Notes: generated by a model not told the origin, from the letters alone. 20,632 nt of DNA from F1-120-MAGs238 sp964484185 (GCA_964484185.1 CAZAEQ010000058.1:1-20632); one strand, 5' to 3'. Positions 8,104 to 16,414 are shown, counted from the first letter of the stretch. Numbers and translations: made by a program.

Positions 8104-11100
8104 TTAGCGTTTTGTAGTGGCACGGAAGCGCAGTTCGTTCTGCCCGCTGCGGAGGGCCACCGAAGCGCGAGCGCCTGAAGTATGGACTGGGTACGTTGGA
8201 TCAAGCAATTCCAACTGCTTTGGCGGCGGGAGGCGCAGGCTTGCCGTTCCGGTTTTCAGTTGATCCGGAATCTCGATATTGACTGTTATTTCAGTCGAAC
8301 TGGTGCGTGCAATCCTGACATTCACCTTTCCGGCGCTGGTCCGAATTCCATTGAATTGCATAGTTGGCAGCGGGTCGTTTGGCTGCGGTTCGAAAATGGA
8401 CCAGGGAATTCCAGCACCGATTTCCAGACCGTTGGAAGTTTCGAGGATTGCCATATTCAGGATTGAATTCAGGAATTCTGTGCCGCACCAGGTGTGAGGC
8501 ATATCGCCGATAAAACGTGCTTCGCGCATCTCGCGTCCGACAACCTCGGCCCAGTGTCGCCATGGACCGGGTCGCTGATCTCGCATGAAGTAGTTGAGCA
8601 TGGTGAGTGCGAATTCGGGGTCGCGTTCGCTCGCGATCACGCCGACGAGTCGAAGTTCGTATGGGGTGCAGTCTTTCCATTCGAGTTCGCCAGAGGAACG
8701 CTTCTTGAAAAAATCGGTGTAGCGATCGAGTGTGGCGTGTAGTGAAGGCGCGAGCTCGGCGGTGTTGAGCACGTTGCAGGGCCAGACACCGATAGCGGTG
8801 CTGGTGGCATCGAAGTCGCCGAGTTCGACGCAGCCGGGGATGTACGCGATGTTGTGAAATTTCTGCGTGCGAGCGATAGAGGTTGCGAGATTTGTGTCGA
8901 ACTGTTTCGCGAGTTCGGTCCACTGCTTTGAGAGTTGTGTATCACCGTGTGCGAGCGCGAGGGCGGCGGCATCGTGCAGGCCTTGTGATGTGAAATAGCA
9001 GTCCCAGTATGAGTGCATGGGTTTGGCCGAGTAGCCCTCGTGACTGATAGATTCGGGGACGAGGCCGAACATGGCGCCTTTGATGCCTGGGTCATTGCGG
9101 TATTCGGGGGTGCTGCGCTGGGCGATGAGGCCATGCAGATATTCAACGCCTTTGCGAACGTGCGGCAAGTGGCGATCAAGAAATTCGCGGTCGTTGGTGT
9201 ACGCGAAGTAGGTGTAGACGGCGTATATGTATTCGCCAGTGCTGTCGTGTTCATCGACCGGATCGCTGCCGCGTTTGTCGACGACACAGGGGATCTTGCC
9301 GTTGTCGTATTGGAAGTCTGCGTACCAGTTGAGGAAGCGTTTGGCGAAGTCGGCGTTGCCGAGGCGGAGCATGGCGACTGATGTCAGTGCGCCATCGCGA
9401 ATCCAGGAGCGTTCGTAAGTGCGTGAGCCGGGTTGGGTGCCGTGGCCATCTTGATTGATGAGGATGTAGGCCTGCTGGGCGCGGATTGTCTGTTCGATGT
9501 CTTTCAATGAGCGGGGGAGTTGAATCTGGACCTTGTTGACTGCGTCGTGCCAGCGGGATCTTGCGCTTTCCAAAGATTGCTCGAAATCTCGTTGCGTGGC
9601 GGCGGTTCCTCCAGTTCCAAGGGTTGCAATCCATGTCGCCTTTGCGCCAGGAGAGAGCATGGCCGGGAATTTCATCATGCCCTGCAATCGCTCGCTTTTT
9701 AGTTCGCCGAAACCAACCTCTTGTGAGCTGTGGGTAAAGCGAGAGGTGCCAAGGTCGCCTGCGAGACCTGTGACACAAGAGAGTTCCGCATTGGGAGGAG
9801 AGAATCTGGCGCCGAGTGTGCCGTTGACAATCACGCTGGAATCTGTCATCTTGAGTGATCGAATCGGCACGAATCCGCCCACGATGTTTAACCATTGGCT
9901 TGGCGGTAACACTTGAAATGGCCTGACCGCAAGGACGAGCGTTGCCTCTTGTGATTCTGTTGATTGGTTGGCGAGTTCATACCGGGCAAGAAATCTTCCT
10001 TGATCCTCAATCAGTGTGATGGAAAGTTCGAGCCCCGGAGCAGCGTCAAATTGCATCAGCACTTGCGGAAGAGGTAATTCGTCATCGATCAATCGCTGAG
10101 AGATCTTCGCATCGGCCCAAGTCAGTGTCTTTCCATTCACTTGGATGAACGGTTCAAGTGTCGGCCCGGCTCGCCCGAGTTCTATCGCGCCATCTTCACT
10201 GATAAGGGTTTCTGCATCGCTTTCAAGTCCGCCGCAGACTGTCCAGTAATTCTGCTCTTTGCTCGCCCAGCGTGGCATTCGACCGCGTGGCAGTACTGTC
10301 GCCAGCGATTCGATGAAGTGGTTGGGTGTGTCGGACCACTCAGGTGGATGTACACGAAGTTTGCAAGCCTCAAGAGCTCTATCGCCAATGAAACTCAGTC
10401 TAATCCTGTTGCACTCGGACTCAGGAAGCACTACGACGAATCCAAAACCTGCTTCACTAGTCACGCTTCCCACGGATATGCGACCCTTATCGGAGAAAAG
10501 CTCGTACATGAGTTCGTCAGTGGGTCCGCTGGCACCGCACTCGATGGTGAGTCCGCCAATCTCGGTCATCTCTCCAAAGTCGATGTCTAGTTTGGCGCCC
10601 TTTCCAAGTGCAAATGTTTTGGAAACAGGCTTGCCATCGAGCAGTGTGAGTACTTCGCCAATTGGCCGTGCAGGGGGTCTGGCTTCGTATCGCAGGTTTC
10701 GAAAATCGACGATTCCCTTGCCGCCGGAAGCAGAAGCGATTCCAAATTCGACGGCTTGGATTGACTTGAGCGGTTTCTTTGAATCCGGGCCCCATGCAAA
10801 ACCAATGTGCTTGCGTCGCTGTGTCACCGTCTGCCACTGATTCGAAAACTCGTATGCGGGGCGATTGATCCACCAGACATTGCCGCCAGCGGGTGCGACA
10901 GCGTCATCGAGCAGTTTGATCTCGAGATTTTGCTTCGGTCCTCCAGAGCGGACATCAAATGTGAGCAGGAAATTCTCAGCGAGTTCGAGGTTGATGACAC
11001 GGCGAAGGACGACGAACCCGCCGCCACGGTCGAAGGAATAGTGGAGTCTGAGGAAGGACTCGGTGCCTTCGGTGACCTGTTCGATAGAGGCGGTGACGCC

Positions 11101-11220
11101 ATCGGCGGGGATGAGTTTCCAATCCGCAATAGCCAGATCATCTTTCCACTCTTGAGTCTGAGCACGCAGTGTCGATGAGAGGAATAGCATCATTGTCAAG
11201 ACAGTGAGAATCGCTCGCAT
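8104..11220 (-). CDS. Exported multidomain (alpha/alpha)6-barrel glycosidase-like protein
   Basis: With the start at 11220 the product has 1038 residues and a clear signal peptide (MRAILTVLTMMLFLSSTLRAQ). The longer open frame to 11289 would bury that peptide behind 23 residues and cover the shared operator, so it is rejected. Residues 25-180 look like a carbohydrate-binding beta-sandwich (FDVRSGG, WWINRPAYEF), 190-295 like a discoidin-type module (TIECG, RIRLSFIGD), and 300-560 are further beta structure. Residues 570-945 are helical with six-hairpin glycosidase features: RTYERSWIRDGALTSVAML at 600-618, HDSTGEYIYAVYTYF, and WRHWAEVVGREMREARFIG. A beta module closes the chain. Related proteins are often labelled GH15-like or 'factor 5/8 domain' proteins; I cannot assign a family or the catalytic acids. 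It shares a 62-bp operator-bearing spacer with the divergent GH1 gene. Confidence 0.78.
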   Translation of the reverse strand: MRAILTVLTMMLFLSSTLRAQTQEWKDDLAIADWKLIPADGVTASIEQVTEGTESFLRLHYSFDRGGGFVVLRRVINLELAENFLLTFDVRSGGPKQNLEIKLLDDAVAPAGGNVWWINRPAYEFSNQWQTVTQRRKHIGFAWGPDSKKPLKSIQAVEFGIASASGGKGIVDFRNLRYEARPPARPIGEVLTLLDGKPVSKTFALGKGAKLDIDFGEMTEIGGLTIECGASGPTDELMYELFSDKGRISVGSVTSEAGFGFVVVLPESECNRIRLSFIGDRALEACKLRVHPPEWSDTPNHFIESLATVLPRGRMPRWASKEQNYWTVCGGLESDAETLISEDGAIELGRAGPTLEPFIQVNGKTLTWADAKISQRLIDDELPLPQVLMQFDAAPGLELSITLIEDQGRFLARYELANQSTESQEATLVLAVRPFQVLPPSQWLNIVGGFVPIRSLKMTDSSVIVNGTLGARFSPPNAELSCVTGLAGDLGTSRFTHSSQEVGFGELKSERLQGMMKFPAMLSPGAKATWIATLGTGGTAATQRDFEQSLESARSRWHDAVNKVQIQLPRSLKDIEQTIRAQQAYILINQDGHGTQPGSRTYERSWIRDGALTSVAMLRLGNADFAKRFLNWYADFQYDNGKIPCVVDKRGSDPVDEHDSTGEYIYAVYTYFAYTNDREFLDRHLPHVRKGVEYLHGLIAQRSTPEYRNDPGIKGAMFGLVPESISHEGYSAKPMHSYWDCYFTSQGLHDAAALALAHGDTQLSKQWTELAKQFDTNLATSIARTQKFHNIAYIPGCVELGDFDATSTAIGVWPCNVLNTAELAPSLHATLDRYTDFFKKRSSGELEWKDCTPYELRLVGVIASERDPEFALTMLNYFMRDQRPGPWRHWAEVVGREMREARFIGDMPHTWCGTEFLNSILNMAILETSNGLEIGAGIPWSIFEPQPNDPLPTMQFNGIRTSAGKVNVRIARTSSTEITVNIEIPDQLKTGTASLRLPPPKQLELLDPTYPVHTSGARASVALRSGQNELRFRATTKR

Positions 11221-11228
11221 GACACCAG

Positions 11229-11242
11229 TGTAAGCGGTTGCA
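11229..11242. promoter_or_regulatory. LacI-family operator in the divergent glycosidase/GH1 spacer
   Basis: TGTAAGCGGTTGCA has half-sites TGTAAG and TGCAAC (reverse complement) around a central CG. It sits in the only spacer between the two divergent starts (11221-11282), so one site could control both genes. On the minus strand TACACT (11233-11228) is a possible -10 overlapping the site; no convincing -35 was seen. Confidence 0.65.
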
Positions 11243-11282
11243 GCGGGCCCGAAATGAGTTTTTTTACTTTCCAGGAGCGCGA

Positions 11283-12683
11283 ATGACATTTCCCAAGGGG
11301 TTTACATGGGGAGCCGCCTCATCTGCATATCAGATCGAGGGCGGATGGAATGCAGATGGCAAGGGCCCGAGCAATTGGGATGCATTCAGCCAGACCAGCG
11401 GCAACGTGTTTGAAAACCAGACGGGCAATGTCGCGTGCGATCACTACAACAGATACAAAGAAGATGTGAGCCTGATGCGCGAGATGGGTCTGCAGGCCTA
11501 CCGGCTCAGTATTTCCTGGCCGCGGATCTTCCCGACAGGGAGTGGGGCGATCAACCAGGCGGGTCTGGACTTTTACTCGAAGCTTGTGGATGAATTGCTG
11601 GGTGCAGGGATCAAACCGTGGGTGACGTTGTTTCACTGGGACTTGCCGCTGGAAATCTGCAATAACGGTGGCTGGATGAATCGTGCAACCGCGGAACACT
11701 TTGAGCACTACGCCGGCAAAGTGGTTGCCCATCTTTCTGACCGCGTCACGAACTGGATGACGATCAACGAACCTCAGATTTTTCTGGGGCCAAGTGAGCA
11801 CGAAGGCACGCAAACAACGAATGCGAAGAAATCACATTCAGAGCGCCTGCGGGCAGCGCATATCGCGTTGCTTTCGCATGGTCGCGCAGCGCAGGCAATC
11901 CGAGGCAACGCAAAGACCAAGCCCTCAGTGGGATGGGCCCCGATTGGTCGAGTGAAGGTGCCTGCAACAGATTCGCCGCAGGACATGCAGGCTGCAGTCG
12001 CAGCGACACATGGAATACTGGTGAAGGACTTCTGGAACAATGCGTGGTTCGCAGACCCGGCAATCCTGGGCCACTACCCCGCCGATGGAATGAAGCTCTA
12101 CGAGAAGGATCTGGAAACGGCGGATGGCAAGGTTGTGCGGCGGATGCTCGAAGACCCGGCAGACCTGGCGGTCATTTGCCAGCCGTTGGATTTTTATGGG
12201 ATTAACGTGTACGACGCAGAACGCATCAAAGCTGGGAAAGATGGAGTTCCGGAGAAGGTGCCGTTTGCTCCAGGACATGCTCAGACTGCGGTGAAGTGGT
12301 TTGTCGTTCCGGAGGCGTTGTACTACGGCCCCAAACTGCTGTACGAGCGTTACAAGGTCCCGATTGTTGTGACTGAGAATGGCATGTCTGGTCACGACTG
12401 GGTTGATTGCGATGGTCGCGTGCGAGACTTTGCACGCATCGACTACACGCGGCGGTACCTGCAGCAACTTGCCCGCGCCAGCAACGACGGCGCTGACATC
12501 CGCGGCTACTTCCACTGGTCAATTCTCGACAATTTCGAATGGCAAAGCGGATTCAAAGAGCGATTCGGGCTTATTCACGTTGATTACAACACGCAGAAAC
12601 GCACGCTCAAAGATTCTGCTCGGTGGTATTCGAAGGTGATAGCAAGCAATGGCGCATCATTGAGCAATCCGGCCGATGCTTGA
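11283..12683 (+). CDS. GH1 family beta-glucosidase, cytosolic
   Basis: Glycoside hydrolase family 1 enzymes release terminal beta-linked glucose (sometimes galactose or 6-phospho-sugars) with retention. The 466 residues match the family. The N-terminus is the classic FTWGAASSAYQIEG; the acid/base is E163 in MTINEP and the nucleophile is E365 in VVTENG. FHWDLP (117-122) and FHWSILDNFEW (410-420) complete the active-site signature. There is no signal peptide, so it should act inside the cell on imported oligosaccharides or on phosphorolysis leftovers. AGGAG five bases before the ATG at 11283 fixes the start; the longer frame from 11238 would begin inside the operator. Its stop lies 12 bp from the stop of the convergent lacI gene. 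Exact linkage preference cannot be read from sequence; beta-glucosidase is the most likely activity. Confidence 0.95.
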   Translation: MTFPKGFTWGAASSAYQIEGGWNADGKGPSNWDAFSQTSGNVFENQTGNVACDHYNRYKEDVSLMREMGLQAYRLSISWPRIFPTGSGAINQAGLDFYSKLVDELLGAGIKPWVTLFHWDLPLEICNNGGWMNRATAEHFEHYAGKVVAHLSDRVTNWMTINEPQIFLGPSEHEGTQTTNAKKSHSERLRAAHIALLSHGRAAQAIRGNAKTKPSVGWAPIGRVKVPATDSPQDMQAAVAATHGILVKDFWNNAWFADPAILGHYPADGMKLYEKDLETADGKVVRRMLEDPADLAVICQPLDFYGINVYDAERIKAGKDGVPEKVPFAPGHAQTAVKWFVVPEALYYGPKLLYERYKVPIVVTENGMSGHDWVDCDGRVRDFARIDYTRRYLQQLARASNDGADIRGYFHWSILDNFEWQSGFKERFGLIHVDYNTQKRTLKDSARWYSKVIASNGASLSNPADA

Positions 12684-12695
12684 TTGGGTGCGTTG

Positions 12696-13799
12696 TCAAT
12701 CGCCGGGCAGCAGCGAACTGCTTTCGCGAATGATCAATCGCGTTGGCAGCAGCGTCACCGATGGCTTAGCTTCGCGGTTTTCGAGTCTGCGGACAAGTGC
12801 TCGAATTGCGCCCGAGCCTACATCAGACATCGGGACATGAACGGTGGACAGGCGTGGACGGACAAGTACGGATAGCCGCGTGTCGTCAAAGCCCACAATG
12901 CGCAGATCCCGCGGCACAGAAATACCCGCATCTTCCGCAGATTGCATAATGCCACATGCGATTTCGTCGTTGCCAGCCAGAATTCCAGCGCCCTTGAGCA
13001 CGCCAGATTTCGCGGCGTGTCTTGCCCATTGCTGACCCCACTCAAGCGTGTAGGTACCAAAGCTCGTCTGGCCCGACTTCATACGATGGCCAACCCGGGC
13101 AAGCGTCGCTTTAAATGCTTCTGCTCGTTCTTTCGTATCGAAGTTGTCTGCGGGACCACCAACGAAGTAGAGGCGATCGGGCGCGACCGATGACAAAAGA
13201 TGTTCGACGGCTTGAGCCGTTCCAGGTGTGTGGTCGACAACGACGCTGTCAATCCCTTTTTCCTGCAACACAAAGTCGATGGCGACGACTGGGATGTTTG
13301 ATTTCGTGAGAACTTCGACTGTGTCGCCGTTGGGCTCGGTCAGCATAATCGCGACACCGTCGACGAGGCCGGCGGATATGCCGCGGCGGAAGGCGGATTC
13401 ATCATGACCTTTTGAGGCAGTAGCGCCATTGGATTTTGTAGAAGAGATCAGGAGGTGATATCCAAGCGCGTGCGCTTCAGCATTGGCACCGCGCAGTAAT
13501 TCAGAGTAGAACTCACCGTGGATGTCAGGAAGTGTGATTCCCAGAACGCGCGTCTCTCGCTTGCTCAGACCGTGAGCGAACGGATTGGGAACATAGCCTG
13601 TGTCCGCAATGACCTTCAGCACTCGCTCCGCAGTCTTTGCAGACACCATGTGCTTCGCGTTCATGACGCGGCTGACTGTGGCAATCGAGACGCCAGCCGC
13701 GTCAGCGACTGCGTGGATCGAAATGGAACTGCCAGCTCCGGATTCAGGTTTTGGGCGCTTTGATCTCACTCTCCGACTGTATCGGCACATCGTGACCAT
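12696..13799 (-). CDS. LacI-family transcriptional regulator
   Basis: The 367-residue protein has the LacI layout. A helix-turn-helix lies at about 28-47 (IHAVADAAGVSIATVSRVMN), a hinge follows with GYVPNPFAHGLSKRET at 68-83, and the rest is a periplasmic-binding-protein-like effector domain (VLGITLPDIHGEFYSELLRG, DGVAIMLTEP, GILAGNDEIACGIMQSAEDAGI, RIVGFDDTRLS). The N-terminal 20 residues are basic and non-conserved; ATGs at 13799 and 13790 are both possible and neither has a good Shine-Dalgarno sequence. It is divergent from the GH144 gene, and a palindromic operator lies 20 bp before its start, suggesting autoregulation. Five matching sites in the window mark the surrounding glycoside genes as its likely targets. 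The ligand is probably a sugar or sugar phosphate made by these enzymes; repression lifted by ligand is the family norm. Confidence 0.95.
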   Translation of the reverse strand: MVTMCRYSRRVRSKRPKPESGAGSSISIHAVADAAGVSIATVSRVMNAKHMVSAKTAERVLKVIADTGYVPNPFAHGLSKRETRVLGITLPDIHGEFYSELLRGANAEAHALGYHLLISSTKSNGATASKGHDESAFRRGISAGLVDGVAIMLTEPNGDTVEVLTKSNIPVVAIDFVLQEKGIDSVVVDHTPGTAQAVEHLLSSVAPDRLYFVGGPADNFDTKERAEAFKATLARVGHRMKSGQTSFGTYTLEWGQQWARHAAKSGVLKGAGILAGNDEIACGIMQSAEDAGISVPRDLRIVGFDDTRLSVLVRPRLSTVHVPMSDVGSGAIRALVRRLENREAKPSVTLLPTRLIIRESSSLLPGD

Positions 13800-13818
13800 G
13801 TGCCCGTGTGTCCGTCAA

Positions 13819-13832
13819 TGTAAGGGCTTACA
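13819..13832. promoter_or_regulatory. LacI-family operator in the lacI/GH144 divergent spacer
   Basis: TGTAAGGGCTTACA is a perfect inverted repeat of TGTAAG arms around a central GG in place of CG. It lies in the 63-bp spacer between the divergent starts and could control both. A TACAGT (13829-13834) overlapping it could serve as the -10 of the GH144 gene; no clear -35 was found. Confidence 0.65.
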
Positions 13833-13862
13833 GTCTGACTTCAGCCTGATTGGAGCGCATAG

Positions 13863-15377
13863 ATGAACTTTTTTCTACGGATTTGTCCTTGTCTCGTACT
13901 CGCGGCACTCTCGTCGTGCAACGCGCCCAGCGGCACATCCCCCGCGCACGTTCCTGCTTTTAGAACCATTGAATCGAAGAACGGCATCGCACGGCCTCCA
14001 TTTAAGTTTGCTGCGAGCGATGAAGTGTTGCTCGATGAAGTGCAGCGCGGCGCGTTTCGTTTTCTGTGGGAAGTAAATAACCCCGTGACCGGAATGGTGC
14101 TTGATCGGACCAGTGCGCCGCAGGTAAGTGTCGCGGGCGTTGGGTTTCAGCTTGCAGCGATTCCTGTCGCAATAGAACGAAACTGGATCACTCGCGATGC
14201 GGGAAAGGCTCGCGTTCTGCAAATTGCAAACGTACTTGCTGCGCATCCGGAGATTCGGATAGACGGTATTTTCAGCCATTTCATTGATTCTCGCACCGGT
14301 TCGTTTTTGAAGGATGCACCCGAATCGGTGGCAAGCACGGTTGATTCAGCGCTGCTCTTTGGCGGCATGATCGTTGCGAGTCAGTACTTTGGCAAAGAGG
14401 TTGCCGCGATTTTCGACCCGATGCTTGAGAGTGTCAATTGGCGCGCATTCGTGGCCCCAGATTCCGCCAAGCCTTTTGAGCGGGGGTTTATTTCACTTGG
14501 AAAACGGCTCGAAAGCACACCCGGTAGTCGCCGCACCGGCGAGCTGCTGCCATATTACTGGGTCGATGCGGGATGCGAACATCGGCTCGTCACGTTTCTC
14601 GCCGCGGGTTCTGCGCGACAGGAAAATGCAATTTCTCCGGAAATCTACTACAAACTCAGGCGCCCGATCGGCGATGGCGGCGAGGCTGGCCCACTCGTCT
14701 ACTTCCCTTTTTCAGGCGCCATATTCACCTCGCAGTTCAGTCATTGCTTCATGAACTACGCCAAATGGGGAACGGATAACCCGGCGGGACATGGAGTTAC
14801 CAATCGTCGCCAAGTCGATTGGTGGGAGAATTCGCGGCGCCACACTATCTTTCAATATCACCGCTCGCAACAGTCGGGAATTCCAGGTATGGGACCAAAC
14901 GCCTGGGGATTCACCGCATCTGATTGCGAAGCGGGATATCAAGTTCCGGGTCTCTATCCGCAGCGCATTGCAGAAACGGGCGAGGTCCCCGAATTCGACT
15001 ATTCAACTTTTGTACCCAAGGAAGATTTTGGCGATGGCACAATCGCGCCCTACGCCGCGGGCTCTGCGATCATGTTCGAACCCACTCTGGCGCTTGATGC
15101 GCTCCGCCATTATCGCAATTTGAAACTGTCTGACGGTCGTGCCATTTGGGCGAGCCCAACCACTTCTCTCGAATCTGGCGGCGGCTTCGGACTGGCCGAC
15201 GCATTCAGAGAATCGTCCGTGAAACACGGGCCATGGATCGCAAAAGACCATCTTGCAATCGACCAGGGGCCGCTCCTCATCGCGATTGAAAATGCCCGAA
15301 GCGGATTGATTTGGAATTTGTTCGAGTCCCATAACTACGTTAAAAGAACCAAAAAGCGGCTCGGAATGCCCAACTAG
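13863..15377 (+). CDS. GH144 / glycoamylase-domain lipoprotein (candidate endo-beta-1,2-glucanase)
   Basis: The 504-residue protein begins with a lipoprotein signal (MNFFLRICPCLVLAALSSC): the lipobox LSSC places the lipidated Cys at residue 19, so it should be membrane-anchored outside the cytoplasm. From residue 52 on it follows the Glycoamylase domain (Pfam PF10091), which includes GH144. Landmarks are DEVQRGAFRFLWEVNNPVTG (58-77), GVGFQLAAIPVAIERNWI, GELLPYYWVDAG, WGFTASDCEAGYQ (348-360), GDGTIAPYAAGSAIMFEP (390-407) and IDQGPLLIAIENARSGLIW (466-484). Characterised GH144 members cleave beta-1,2-glucan internally to sophoro-oligosaccharides; others in the domain family are uncharacterised, so substrate is inferred. 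GGAG seven bases before the ATG supports the start. It is divergent from lacI with a shared operator, as expected for an inducible extracellular enzyme feeding the GH94 and GH1 enzymes. Confidence 0.88.
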   Translation: MNFFLRICPCLVLAALSSCNAPSGTSPAHVPAFRTIESKNGIARPPFKFAASDEVLLDEVQRGAFRFLWEVNNPVTGMVLDRTSAPQVSVAGVGFQLAAIPVAIERNWITRDAGKARVLQIANVLAAHPEIRIDGIFSHFIDSRTGSFLKDAPESVASTVDSALLFGGMIVASQYFGKEVAAIFDPMLESVNWRAFVAPDSAKPFERGFISLGKRLESTPGSRRTGELLPYYWVDAGCEHRLVTFLAAGSARQENAISPEIYYKLRRPIGDGGEAGPLVYFPFSGAIFTSQFSHCFMNYAKWGTDNPAGHGVTNRRQVDWWENSRRHTIFQYHRSQQSGIPGMGPNAWGFTASDCEAGYQVPGLYPQRIAETGEVPEFDYSTFVPKEDFGDGTIAPYAAGSAIMFEPTLALDALRHYRNLKLSDGRAIWASPTTSLESGGGFGLADAFRESSVKHGPWIAKDHLAIDQGPLLIAIENARSGLIWNLFESHNYVKRTKKRLGMPN

Positions 15378-15429
15378 TTCCGACAACCATGTAAAAACGC
15401 CTGATCTGTGAAGTTGTCTGAAAGTTTTG

Positions 15430-15458
15430 TTGACAACGTTTACATTTTGTGACACACT
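15430..15458 (+). promoter_or_regulatory. Candidate promoter of the PEP-CTERM protein gene
   Basis: TTGACA (15430-15435), a 17-bp spacer and CACACT (15453-15458, three of six to TATAAT). The -35 lies inside the first operator. The leader would be roughly 70 bases. Confidence 0.45.
15431..15444 (+). promoter_or_regulatory. LacI-family operator 1, PEP-CTERM protein gene
   Basis: TGACAACGTTTACA has a central CG and arms TGACAA and TGTAAA (reverse complement). It covers the -35 box, so binding would block polymerase. Confidence 0.72.
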
Positions 15459-15463
15459 GCAGA

Positions 15464-15477
15464 TGTAAACGCTAGGC
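15464..15477 (+). promoter_or_regulatory. LacI-family operator 2 (half-site), PEP-CTERM protein gene
   Basis: TGTAAACGCTAGGC keeps a perfect left arm and central CG but a poor right arm. Its centre is 33 bp, about three helical turns, from operator 1, near the expected transcription start. Confidence 0.4.
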
Positions 15478-15533
15478 AATGTGCCAGCGCGCACGGGATG
15501 TTCCGTCCCGAGTTTGGAGTTGAGGAGAGCATT

Positions 15534-16325
15534 ATGAAGACTGTGTTTGCAACAATTGCTGTAGCTGTCGCCGCTGGCGCTGCTTTTGGTCAGATCTCGT
15601 CAATCAACTCATGGAAAGTTGAAGAGCGCATTTTCAACGATCTCCCGGGTAGCACATTGACCACCACCAACAACTGGGCCGGCGGAAATCTCCGGTTTGA
15701 TGAGCAGTTCCCATTCCCCACCCCCGGTGGCTTCGCCAACAAGCATGTCGGCTACTTCTCAAACGATGGTGGCGCGACCCGCTACGGCTTCCAGAACAAC
15801 GACGGCTTCCGTCTTGATTTTGATGTCCGTATCTCAGCTCCCGCTGGCCAGCCCCGCAAGGAAGCCGGCATCGATGTCCGTAACCCCCGCGATGGTGGTG
15901 CGTGGACCGATGAAGGCCAGGTCCTCATCGCTTCTGACGGCGAAGTCGCTGTCTTCGGCGCTGCCATGCCCTTCACCGGCTTTGGCAACATCTACACCCT
16001 GAACACCACCGCTCACGTTTCCTTCGAATACATCGTCCCTGGCGCGATTCACCCAACTCTGGGCGCTTACCGCCTGCTGTTCACCGATGCCGTCACTGGT
16101 CTGCACGACAGCGGCTACAAGATCTGGAGCGCTACGGAATTCGATGGCACCACAGGCTGGAACGCTGGCACACAGATCGGCCTGAAGGCGCAAAATCAGC
16201 GCTTCCCGCTCGCCAATGACTTCTCAGATATCAACTACACCAACGTCAACCTGATCCCCGCCCCAGGCGTGGTTTCACTCCTCGGTCTCAGCGGCATGAT
16301 GGTCGCTCGTCGCCGCCAACGCTGA
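15534..16325 (+). CDS. Secreted protein with PEP-CTERM-type sorting tail
   Basis: The 263-residue protein starts with a signal peptide (MKTVFATIAVAVAAGAAFGQ, cleavage after Q20 or just before). GAGGAG six bases before the ATG at 15534 fixes the start over an upstream in-frame ATG at 15498. Residues 21-238 are beta-rich and Asn/Gly/aromatic-rich (NNWAGGNLRFDEQFPF, YFSNDGG, FRLDFDVRIS, HVSFEYIVPG), like a concanavalin-type or lectin-like sandwich; no catalytic motif is recognised. The tail (241-263) is IPAPG, a hydrophobic stretch, and VARRRQR: the PEP-CTERM/exosortase pattern with PAPG for PEP, usual in Phycisphaerae. Codon use is strongly C-ending, suggesting high expression. It has its own two-operator promoter and a strong terminator, so it is a single-gene unit in the sugar regulon. 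A role in binding substrate at the surface is inferred. Confidence 0.85.
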   Translation: MKTVFATIAVAVAAGAAFGQISSINSWKVEERIFNDLPGSTLTTTNNWAGGNLRFDEQFPFPTPGGFANKHVGYFSNDGGATRYGFQNNDGFRLDFDVRISAPAGQPRKEAGIDVRNPRDGGAWTDEGQVLIASDGEVAVFGAAMPFTGFGNIYTLNTTAHVSFEYIVPGAIHPTLGAYRLLFTDAVTGLHDSGYKIWSATEFDGTTGWNAGTQIGLKAQNQRFPLANDFSDINYTNVNLIPAPGVVSLLGLSGMMVARRRQR

Positions 16326-16351
16326 ATCTGACTGAATAATCGTCACCAACC

Positions 16352-16407
16352 GGCGGTGCCGGCTCGTGCTCCGCAATGAGCCCGAGTCGGCGCCGCCTTT
16401 CTTTTTG
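16352..16407 (+). terminator. Strong rho-independent terminator
   Basis: A 15-bp stem with two G-U pairs (16352-16366 with 16383-16397) is topped by a further GCTC/GAGC stem (16368-16371 with 16378-16381) and followed by TTTCTTTTT. It ends the PEP-CTERM gene transcript 26 bp after its stop and insulates the GH94 promoter. Confidence 0.88.
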
Positions 16408-16414
16408 CATGCAC

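Noticed and set aside
9251..9895. 214-codon minus-strand frame within the large glycosidase gene
   Set aside because: It is a shifted frame of the same strand with an Arg/His/Pro-rich product, inside a continuous conserved reading frame.
12684..12695. Shared terminator between convergent GH1 and lacI genes
   Set aside because: The 12-bp gap holds no hairpin with a U-tract on either strand.
11300..13900. dif recombination site at the skew switch
   Set aside because: No 28-bp AT-rich XerC/XerD-type sequence was found by eye in this interval.
15381..15418. GACAAC...GTTGTC inverted repeat after the GH144 stop as a terminator
   Set aside because: A six-base stem with a loop of about 25 bases and no clean U-tract is too weak to call.
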